The position numbers and the translations under genes are program-made. From assembly GCA_030044045.1 (NCBI GenBank), contig JASHWO010000058.1, forward strand, positions 1 to 29,398: a stretch of DNA of 29,398 bases. Reading direction: 5' to 3'. Source of the DNA: Acidimicrobiales bacterium. Its GTDB lineage: Bacteria; Actinomycetota; Acidimicrobiia; Acidimicrobiales; RAAP-2. Of this stretch, positions 24,140-29,398 are shown piece after piece. How positions within the stretch are numbered: position 1 is the first letter of the stretch; every line of letters starts with the position of its first letter. The notes below the pieces were generated by a model. It saw only the letters and a program-made list of their open reading frames with translations, ran no database searches and was not told the DNA's origin.

Positions 24140-25328
24140 GCCTGGTCTGCGGCGTGGGGCGGGCGAGCGATGCCACGTCCGGCGAGGAGACGCCGAGTGG
24201 CAGGCCCAGCTGCCGCTGGATGCGCCTGGTCCCGGCGACGTGGTCCTGCCCGACCAGGGAGACGACGGTCCCGTCGGCGCCGGCCCGACCGGTGCGGCCG
24301 GCTCGGTGCACGTAGTCGGTGGCGTCGGCGGGGGGATCGAAGTGGACCACGAGGGGGACGGCGTCGACATGTATCCCCCTCGCCGCGATATCGGTGGCGA
24401 CGAGCACGTCGACCCGACCGGCCCGGAAGTCGGCCAGGGCCCTTTCTCGCTGACCCTGGCTGCGGTTGCCGTGGATGGCGGCGGCGTGCAGTCCGGAACG
24501 GGCGAGCCGGTCCGAGAGCCGGTCCGCTCCTCGCTTGGTGCGGCAGAACACCATGGCCGGTCCGCCGGCGGTGACCGTCTCGGCGGTGACGGCCACCCGG
24601 TCGTGGGATTCGACACGCCAGAAGTGATGGCGCACCTCTCCCCGAGACATGCTGGCGGGTGCCACGTCGTGGCGCACCGGATCGTGCTGGTAGTCCCGGA
24701 CCAGCTTGTCGACGGGCCCGTCCAGGGTGGCCGAGAAGAGGAGCACCTGGCGCGAGGCACCGGTCTTTTCGATGAGGCGCCGGACTGCCGGCAGGAAGCC
24801 CATGTCGGCCATCCGGTCGGCTTCGTCCAGGACCACGACGTCCACGAACGACAGGTCGACCGACCCCCGCTCGATCAGGTCGGAAAGCCTTCCAGGGCAG
24901 GCGATCAGGACGTCGACACCGCTGCGCAGGGCAGCGAGCTGCTTGCCGTACCCGACGCCGCCATAGATCGACGCCACCCGCGCACCGATCACGGTCGCCA
25001 GGGGGGCGAGGTCGGTCTCGATCTGGGCCGCCAGCTCCCTCGTCGGGACCAGCACCACTGCCGAGGGGTGCCGCCGGCCGCGCCGGCCGGCCCGGGACGT
25101 GGCATCGAGCCGGGACAGCACCGCCAGCCCGAACGCCAGCGTCTTGCCGGCCCCCGTCGGGGCCATGCCACAGACGTCGCGACCTGAGAGAGCGTCGGGA
25201 AGCGTGGCGACCTGAATGGGGAACGGTGCCCGGATGCCTCGACGTTCGAGGGCCGATGCCAGTGCCGGCGACACGCCGAGATCACAAAAGCGGGCAGGCG
25301 CGTCAACAGGGGCAGCAGGTGGGTTCAC
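24063..25328 (-). CDS. DEAD-box RNA helicase (RhlE/CsdA-like)
   Basis: A 421-residue ATP-dependent RNA helicase. Motifs in order: Q motif (FPIQ), APTGAGKT, VPTREL, CPGRL, VLDEADRMADMGF, FSATLDG, FCRTKRGADRL, TDIAARGIH and HRAGRTGRAG. The short Arg/Pro-rich tail after about residue 390 is basic, fitting RNA contact, and is encoded antisense to the end of the response regulator. Such helicases unwind RNA structure and often act in the cold; a cold-shock protein and a desaturase lie nearby. GTG at 25328 begins 20 bases before the conserved start region with GGAG 4 bases upstream. The upstream leader is long and partly open in frame. Confidence 0.92.
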   Translation of the reverse strand: MNPPAAPVDAPARFCDLGVSPALASALERRGIRAPFPIQVATLPDALSGRDVCGMAPTGAGKTLAFGLAVLSRLDATSRAGRRGRRHPSAVVLVPTRELAAQIETDLAPLATVIGARVASIYGGVGYGKQLAALRSGVDVLIACPGRLSDLIERGSVDLSFVDVVVLDEADRMADMGFLPAVRRLIEKTGASRQVLLFSATLDGPVDKLVRDYQHDPVRHDVAPASMSRGEVRHHFWRVESHDRVAVTAETVTAGGPAMVFCRTKRGADRLSDRLARSGLHAAAIHGNRSQGQRERALADFRAGRVDVLVATDIAARGIHVDAVPLVVHFDPPADATDYVHRAGRTGRAGADGTVVSLVGQDHVAGTRRIQRQLGLPLGVSSPDVASLARPTPQTRLSPRRLPQTRRRQRRAGPGRERPAC

Positions 25329-25748
25329 AAGACTCCAGTCGGTCAATAAGGGAAGATGGCCGACTCGATGAACGTCTCGTGGGCCTGGCCGGCTCTCGTT
25401 TGCCGGCCGCCGGCGGGCACGGCCCGCGGCATCGCTGCGACCGTAGCAGAGGCGGCGCTGACCTGCACGGCCGGGCCGTTCGGCAGCATGACCGGTCCGG
25501 CGCCCACGGTCCGAACAGCATGTGAAGGCTCCTCCTGGTACCCTGGTCGCGTCGCCACCCTCGATCTGGACTGGCGTGGCCCGTTCGAGATCTCCCCGAG
25601 TTGGCCCAATTCGAACGGAGCCCGACATCCCGAAGTTCCTGAGCGCACCCGGAAGGGGTTCCCCCTTCGTTGCCTGGTCCGGATTCGGGCCTGTACACCG
25701 CGGCGACGCTGGCCGGTTGCGATACCACGATGGCCTGGGGACGTCCTG
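25329..25748. other. 420-base stretch between divergent genes; no firm gene, several weak ORFs and hairpins
   Basis: Holds the 5' leader of the helicase and the upstream region of the small ORFs before the cold-shock gene. On the minus strand AGGAGGAG precedes ATG 25521 by 7 bases (72-codon Arg/Pro-rich frame to 25303). A different frame, ending at 25343 just 14 bases before the helicase start, reads protein-like (…HETFIESAIFPY). On the plus strand a GTG frame 25522-25749 ends in TGATG with the next small ORF. Inverted repeats: CCGTTCGA/TCGAACGG (25581-25588, 25611-25618) and GAAGGGG/CCCCTTC (25652-25658, 25662-25668). None is convincing as a gene. Confidence 0.5.
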
Positions 25749-25841
25749 ATGCCCAGCTCTGTCGGCAAACGCCGGCGCAAGCAACAGAAGCGGGAGAAGG
25801 CCCGGGCCAAGGCCGAGCGCAAAGTCGATTACGGGGTGTGA
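25749..25841 (+). CDS. Possible 30-residue Lys/Arg-rich small protein
   Basis: ATG at 25749 with GGGGA 7 bases upstream opens a 30-residue frame that is almost half Lys/Arg (KRRRKQQKREKARAKAERK) and ends VDYGV. It could bind RNA or be a tiny ribosome-associated protein; I do not recognise a family. A larger open frame from 25356 includes it, but the upstream part lacks protein character. It precedes the Cys-rich protein by 25 bases on the same strand. Confidence 0.4.
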   Translation: MPSSVGKRRRKQQKREKARAKAERKVDYGV

Positions 25842-25866
25842 CCAATCTCCGAGAGGCCATACGACA

Positions 25867-26178
25867 GTGACCGCACCGGATCCGGGATCGCCCTGTGCGC
25901 TCTGCCCCCTGCCGGCGACGGTCGTGGTCGACCCACCGCGACGAACGCTCGCTCGTGGCCCGGACCCGAACGACGACTCGTACTCGGTCACCGTCATCCT
26001 GCCCGACGTCCTGCTCTGCGCCGAGCACGCGCGCCACGTCCGCCAGGGGGACGTGCTCCTCGGGTGGTGCGACGACGAACGCTGCCGGATCTACGGGGAG
26101 GCCGGCAGCGTCTCGGCTTGCGGCGATGAGTACACGAAGCTCGTGCCGGCGAAGCCACGGTGCCATCGCGCCAAATAG
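25867..26178 (+). CDS. Small Cys-rich protein, possible zinc binder, function unknown
   Basis: A 103-residue protein with high third-position GC, as expected for a real gene here. Eight or so Cys/His are arranged as C10-x2-C13, C51-x2-H54, H57, C68-x4-C73, C85 and C99. The first two pairs could hold one zinc and the later Cys another metal or a disulfide. The middle (SYSVTVILPDVLLCAEHARHV) looks like a strand then a helix. GTG at 25867 has GAGAGG about 10 bases upstream. It ends 37 bases before the cold-shock gene, so the two may share a message. I do not recognise the family. Confidence 0.65.
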   Translation: MTAPDPGSPCALCPLPATVVVDPPRRTLARGPDPNDDSYSVTVILPDVLLCAEHARHVRQGDVLLGWCDDERCRIYGEAGSVSACGDEYTKLVPAKPRCHRAK

Positions 26179-26215
26179 CTGTTAGTACAACAACATAGAA
26201 GAAAGTGACACGAAT

Positions 26216-26419
26216 ATGGCAACTGGAACGGTAAAGTTCTTCAATAGCGAAAAGGGCTTCGGCTTCATCACGCCGGCCACGGGCGGCAAGGACGTCTTCG
26301 TCCACTTCTCGAACGTGGTGGGCGACGGGTTCAAGAGCCTCGAGGACGGGCAGCAGGTCGAGTTCGACGTGGCAGAGGGCCAGAAGGGCCCCGAAGCCCA
26401 GAACGTCCGAGCCCTGTAG
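26216..26419 (+). CDS. cspA: Cold-shock domain protein
   Basis: A 67-residue single cold-shock domain, the standard length. RNP1 is KGFGFI and RNP2 is VFVHF, with the surrounding aromatic residues that bind single-stranded RNA or DNA. It would act as an RNA chaperone. ATG at 26216 follows an AT-richer stretch (26179-26215), unusual for this window, with only a weak purine-rich ribosome site. The short leader differs from the long cold-sensing leader of E. coli cspA. A very stable hairpin follows 6 bases after the stop. Confidence 0.96.
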   Translation: MATGTVKFFNSEKGFGFITPATGGKDVFVHFSNVVGDGFKSLEDGQQVEFDVAEGQKGPEAQNVRAL

Positions 26420-26425
26420 CCCGGG

Positions 26426-26470
26426 GTCGTGTCGGCACGACCCGCTCGGTGCGGGTCGTGCCGACACGAC
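26426..26470. terminator. Perfect 20-bp hairpin after the cold-shock gene
   Basis: Arms 26426-26445 and 26451-26470 are fully complementary around the 5-base loop TCGGT. It lies 6 bases after the csp stop and 73 bases before the desaturase start. There is no T-run, so it may act as a transcript 3' end or barrier to nucleases, or as a terminator in the GC-rich style. Confidence 0.75.
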
Positions 26471-26542
26471 ACGGCGGTGCGTTCGGGGGTTCCCTACACC
26501 CAGGGGCGTGCCGCCGTGGCACACACCGTGACAGGAGGGCTC

Positions 26543-27556
26543 GTGCAGACGGTCACCAGAACGGCGAAGCCGGCAGACGACTTCCGTACGCTGGCGATCC
26601 AGGTCCGGTCGGCCGGGCTCCTCGACCGGCGGCTCGGCTACTACTGGGTCAAGATCGTGCTCACGGTCGGCGCGTTTGCCCTCGGGTGGGCGGCCTTCTT
26701 CGCCCTGGGCACCTCGTGGGCCGTGCTCGGCGTCGCGGCATTCCTCGGCTTGGCCTCGACCCAACTCGGCTTCCTCGGCCATGACGCCGGGCACGGGCAG
26801 GTCTTCGCCTCCAGGCGGGCCAACCAGCTGCTCGGTCTGGCCGTCGGGAACGGGCTGATCGGGATGAGCTTCGGTTGGTGGGTTCCGAAGCACAACGCCC
26901 ACCACGCCCACCCCAACGAGCCGGACCGCGATCCCGACATCGGCGTGGGCCTGCTCGGTGGCTCCGCTGCTGGCGGAGACCCCGCCGACTGCCGGGGACT
27001 CGCCGGCTGGCTGGCTCGATGGGATGTCGAGCTCTTCTTTCCCCTCATGCTGCTCCGAAGCACGGGGCTCTACCTGTCCGGCAGCCACGATCTGTACCGC
27101 CGCAGAGACCGCGGTGCTCTGGCCGAGAGCCTCCTGGTCGTCGTCCATGCGGTCCTCTACCTCACGGTGGTGCTGTGGGTGCTTCCCCCGCTCGAAGCGA
27201 TCGCCTTCATCGTGGTGCACCAAGCCGTGTTCTCTCTCTACCTGGGCTGTAGCTTCGCCCCGAACCACAAAGGCATGCCCATCGTCGAGGAGGGCTCCGG
27301 GATGGGCTTCGCCCAGCGGCAGGTCGTCACCGCTCGGAACGTCGCCGGAGGTCGATGCATCAGCTTCGTATTGGGCGGCCTCAACTACCAGATCGAGCAC
27401 CACCTCTTCCCGACGATGCCTCGACCGAACCTGTCTCGCACCCAGGAACTGGTCCGTGCGTTCTGCATCCAGAGCGACCTCGACTACCGCGAGGAGCGCC
27501 TGATCGCTTCCTACCGGCAGGCCACGAGGCGGCAGCGGGAGCAGACCGTACGATGA
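26543..27556 (+). CDS. Membrane fatty-acid desaturase
   Basis: A 337-residue integral membrane di-iron desaturase. The three His boxes are HDAGH (80-84), HNAHH (117-121) and QIEHH (about 283-287). Hydrophobic segments lie at about 38-70, 95-112 and 195-240. The QxxHH third box is typical of front-end (delta-5/6-like) and related acyl-lipid desaturases; no cytochrome b5 domain is fused, so a separate ferredoxin would be the electron donor. GTG at 26543 is chosen because AGGAGG lies just 4 bases before it (26533-26538). More double bonds keep membranes fluid in the cold, fitting the neighbouring cold-shock gene. The methyltransferase-like gene follows after 14 bases. Confidence 0.93.
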   Translation: MQTVTRTAKPADDFRTLAIQVRSAGLLDRRLGYYWVKIVLTVGAFALGWAAFFALGTSWAVLGVAAFLGLASTQLGFLGHDAGHGQVFASRRANQLLGLAVGNGLIGMSFGWWVPKHNAHHAHPNEPDRDPDIGVGLLGGSAAGGDPADCRGLAGWLARWDVELFFPLMLLRSTGLYLSGSHDLYRRRDRGALAESLLVVVHAVLYLTVVLWVLPPLEAIAFIVVHQAVFSLYLGCSFAPNHKGMPIVEEGSGMGFAQRQVVTARNVAGGRCISFVLGGLNYQIEHHLFPTMPRPNLSRTQELVRAFCIQSDLDYREERLIASYRQATRRQREQTVR

Positions 27557-27570
27557 GGCCGTTCTGAGCC

Positions 27571-28119
27571 ATGCACGTCGTCGATCTGGTCCTCCTCGTC
27601 GCCTGGATCGCCTTCTGGGCCTACTGGCTCGCCGCGGCCGCCGGCACCAAGGCAGGGCGGGCTCGATGGGGTCGCTTCGCCGGGGTCCGGGTGATGATCG
27701 TGCTCGTCGTCCTGTTCCTCGTACGGTTGGGGGTGTTCAAAGGAACGGCGGCCAACCACGATCCGTGGCTCGGCGCCGTCGGGGTCGCCGTCTTCGTGTG
27801 CGGCCTGGCATTGGCGGTCTGGGCCCGGCGCTCCATCGGGAGGAACTGGGGGATGCCCATGTCGGAGAAGGTCGACCCCGAGCTGGTGACGACCGGCCCC
27901 TACCGCCAGATCCGCCACCCCATCTACTCGGGCATCATCCTCGCCATGGTGGGAACGGCGATCGCCGTCAGTTGGTACTGGCTGATCGCCGTCGGCCTGC
28001 TCGGCGCCTACTTCCTCTACAGCGCCGTCATGGAAGAGCGCTACATGACCGAGCGCTTTCCCGACGACTATCCCGCCTACCGGCGCTCGACCAAGATGCT
28101 CATCCCGTTCCTCCTGTGA
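27571..28119 (+). CDS. Isoprenylcysteine carboxyl methyltransferase-like membrane protein
   Basis: A 182-residue protein with about four membrane segments and the ICMT/PEMT-type C-terminal block: LVTTGPYRQIRHPIYSG, which binds S-adenosylmethionine, then EERYMTERFPDDYPAYRRST. Bacterial members methylate lipids or unknown substrates, since prenylated proteins are generally absent. It follows the desaturase by 14 bases on the same strand, so a lipid-modifying pair is likely (inference). ATG at 27571 fits the family start, though the ribosome site is weak. Confidence 0.9.
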   Translation: MHVVDLVLLVAWIAFWAYWLAAAAGTKAGRARWGRFAGVRVMIVLVVLFLVRLGVFKGTAANHDPWLGAVGVAVFVCGLALAVWARRSIGRNWGMPMSEKVDPELVTTGPYRQIRHPIYSGIILAMVGTAIAVSWYWLIAVGLLGAYFLYSAVMEERYMTERFPDDYPAYRRSTKMLIPFLL

Positions 28120-28193
28120 GCTCGAGGCGGCGTTGCTCCCGTGGGGCGACCACGAGCTCGTCGCGTCGCGGTGGCCGTGTCCCGAGGTCGAGG

Positions 28194-28538
28194 TCACGTC
28201 GGGATGTCGAGCATGACCGCGATCGTCTCGCGGATCTGGGCGAGCGTCGCTGCCCCGACGTTGCCGCGAGCCGAGGCGATCCGACCAGTCGACGCCGCCC
28301 GGAGATGCTGGCACTGGGCGGCAGACCGTACGGCGAGACCGTTGTGCTCGTCGGGTTCGATCGTGATCTCCGAGTGAAACCCCCGGATGGTCGAGGTCAA
28401 CGGCACCACAGAGACCACGGAGGGCTCGGCGCCAAGGATCCGCTGGGCAGAGACGACGACCGCCGGGTGACGGAAACCGGCTTCACGGCCCTGAGGCAGC
28501 CCGAGGTCGAGATCGACGACGTCACCCGAGGTCAGCAT
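28194..28538 (-). CDS. mazF: MazF/PemK-like toxin
   Basis: A 114-residue protein of the MazF/PemK family, usually an mRNA-cutting endoribonuclease. It begins SGDVVDLDLGLPQG, continues HPAVVVSAQ and VVPLTSTIRG, and has the later TIEPDEHNGLAVRS strand, all matching the MazF fold. The ATG at 28538 overlaps the antitoxin end by 17 bases, the usual order of antitoxin first. The sequence RSAAQCQHLRAAS replaces the common VxxxQ(L/I)xxV pattern only slightly, so it could be active. Convergent with the methyltransferase-like gene, 74 bases apart. Confidence 0.9.
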   Translation of the reverse strand: MLTSGDVVDLDLGLPQGREAGFRHPAVVVSAQRILGAEPSVVSVVPLTSTIRGFHSEITIEPDEHNGLAVRSAAQCQHLRAASTGRIASARGNVGAATLAQIRETIAVMLDIPT

Positions 28539-28716
28539 CGAGCCAGGCCGTCTCGTCGTCGCGCAATGGCTGAGCCAACTGCTCCCCGACCCGGTCCTGG
28601 CGCAACGCGCAGACCGCCAGAGTGACGGTGCGACCGACCGTCGTCCCCAGCTCGTCTGCCAGACGCTTCAGCTCCTCATGCGTCTCGCCGTCGATCCGCA
28701 CGCTGGTCGACTGCAT
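28522..28716 (-). CDS. mazE: Ribbon-helix-helix antitoxin (MazE-like)
   Basis: A 64-residue protein. QSTSVRIDGETHEELKRLADELGTTVGRTVTLAV is a ribbon-helix-helix DNA-binding unit, and the acidic end (LRDDETAWLDADLG) fits a toxin-binding tail. ATG at 28716 lies 7 bases after TATGCT, a good -10 element, so the message may be leaderless; an in-frame ATG at 28728 exists. Its end overlaps the toxin start. Antitoxins of this type repress their own promoter. Confidence 0.85.
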   Translation of the reverse strand: MQSTSVRIDGETHEELKRLADELGTTVGRTVTLAVCALRQDRVGEQLAQPLRDDETAWLDADLG

Positions 28717-28728
28717 GCAGATCAGCAT
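28715..28728. promoter_or_regulatory. Near-palindrome over the antitoxin start and -10
   Basis: ATGCAGATCAGCAT is symmetric except at one base pair. It covers the ATG and part of the TATGCT -10 element (minus strand 28729-28724), a fitting place for autoregulation by the ribbon-helix-helix protein. Confidence 0.45.
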
Positions 28729-28756
28729 ACACGTGAGGCAGGACCACCACCCCGTA

Positions 28757-28784
28757 GTGCCACGCTCCCGGCGGGACGCGGCAC
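28757..28784 (-). terminator. Imperfect hairpin past the TPR gene
   Basis: GTGCC (28757-28761) and GGCAC (28780-28784) close an imperfect inner stem. It lies 68 bases past the stop of the minus-strand TPR gene and before the toxin-antitoxin promoter. Confidence 0.3.
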
Positions 28785-28851
28785 CGCCACCGCCCGGGAC
28801 CCACCCGCGTCCCGGGCCCGGCGTCACGAACGTACGGCCCGGCCCGAGCGG

Positions 28852-29398
28852 CTACGACGCCGGCACGTCGGAGGGGACCGGCTGGCCGGCGGCGGTGAAG
28901 GCGTCACGGATCTCGGTGGCGTAGTCCTTCACCCACGTAGCCGGCGGGTGGTCGGCCAGGAACCGCCGGAACTGGGCCACCGCCGCCGTGGCGTCGCCCT
29001 GGTCGACCTCGATGGAGCCCAGGAACAGCCGGCCGGCGTAGAAGCCGGGGGCGACGGCCACCGCCCTGGCCACCAGCCGCCGCCCGGCGGCCTCCAGGGA
29101 GGCGCTCCCCGCCTGGTTGCCCGACTGCCACTCCAGCCAGCCGGCTTCGGCCAGCGCCGTGCGCTGGTCGGGCACCTGGGCCAGCACTGTCCGGTAGAGC
29201 TGGAGTGCCTGCGCCTCCTGGCCCTGGTCCACCAGCACCGCCGCCTGGTCCAGCTCCTGCTGCACCCGTTTCGCCGCCGAGAGGGTCAGGCCGCCGGTGG
29301 CCACCTGGCCGGGCAGGCGCGCCGTGGTGAGGCTCACCACCAGCACCACCGCCCCGGCCGCCAGCGCCAGCGCGCCCCCCACGGCCAGCCAGGTCCGG
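28852..29398 (-). CDS. Membrane-anchored TPR protein (5' end outside window)
   Basis: The frame is open to the right edge, so the N-terminus may lie beyond it; GTG at 29382 is the first start inside. A hydrophobic segment (VGGALALAAGAVVLVVSL) is followed by about two to three TPR-like helical pairs (LDQAAVLVDQGQEAQALQLYRTVLAQVPDQ, then AGWLEWQSGNQAGSASLEAAGRRL, and FYAGRLFLGSIEVDQGDATAAVAQFRRFLADHPP). It may resemble the TPR parts of cytochrome c assembly proteins, but the visible part has no decisive mark. Its partner genes would be to the right. Confidence 0.75.
   Translation of the reverse strand, partial: RTWLAVGGALALAAGAVVLVVSLTTARLPGQVATGGLTLSAAKRVQQELDQAAVLVDQGQEAQALQLYRTVLAQVPDQRTALAEAGWLEWQSGNQAGSASLEAAGRRLVARAVAVAPGFYAGRLFLGSIEVDQGDATAAVAQFRRFLADHPPATWVKDYATEIRDAFTAAGQPVPSDVPAS

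Noticed and set aside
25581..25618. GTTCGA ... TCGAAC arms resembling an actinobacterial SOS box.
   Set aside because: The half-sites are in the wrong order and 22 bases apart, unlike the TCGAAC-N4-GTTCGA LexA site.
27541..28346. Imperfect direct repeat: GCAGACCGTACG at 27541 and 28321 with further similarity over about 26 bases, flanking the methyltransferase gene.
   Set aside because: The exact part is only 12 bases, which is expected by chance in 29 kb. One copy lies in the desaturase end and the other inside the toxin, with no integrase or other sign of a mobile element.

Overview
The window reads as ordinary chromosome of a very GC-rich actinobacterium. Evidence: a WhiB-family regulator, the actinobacterial trio of histidine phosphatase, DUF3090 and SCO1664-like protein, DUF3107, a DUF664 DinB protein, many GTG starts and 4-base GTGA gene overlaps. 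A deep-branching class such as Acidimicrobiia is my inference. I see no rRNA, tRNA, CRISPR array, insertion sequence or prophage.

Left part (1-6631): a DinB/DUF664 gene cut by the left edge diverges from a WYL regulator, with an inverted repeat between them. A family-5 uracil-DNA glycosylase diverges from a tightly overlapped operon of histidine phosphatase, DUF3090 zinc-ribbon protein and SCO1664-like kinase-fold protein. An OatA-like acyltransferase with an SGNH domain follows.

Middle (6662-16071): on the minus strand lie glpQ-like, etfB and etfA, then (after a plus-strand whiB1-like gene) pdtaS, a PHP phosphatase, two ArsA/Get3-like ATPases and DUF3107. The whiB1/pdtaS pair resembles the M. 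tuberculosis arrangement, and a perfect TGTGA-N6-TCACA CRP-type site lies just ahead of whiB1. Structured GC-rich repeats separate PHP from the ATPases, and a related copy forms the C-terminus of PHP. A dGTPase-family gene runs divergently from DUF3107.

Right-middle (16094-20177): an iron-sulfur neighbourhood. An Mrp/NBP35 scaffold ATPase diverges from a SufR-like regulator, followed by a cysteine desulfurase; then an orotate phosphoribosyltransferase-like gene.

Right part (20192-28119): an ABC-2 exporter diverges from a NarL-type two-component pair. Then comes a cluster suited to cold adaptation: a DEAD-box RNA helicase overlapping the response regulator tail to tail, a weakly coding stretch with small ORFs, a small Cys-rich protein, a cold-shock protein ending in a perfect 20-bp hairpin, a fatty-acid desaturase and an isoprenylcysteine methyltransferase-like membrane protein.

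Right end: a MazEF-like toxin-antitoxin pair and a TPR protein cut by the edge. No single wholly new system stands out. The best under-described candidates are the phosphatase/DUF3090/SCO1664 operon, the DUF3107-Get3-Get3 operon, the CRP-type site at whiB1, the repeat-derived PHP tail and the cold cluster with its unusual leader and hairpin.
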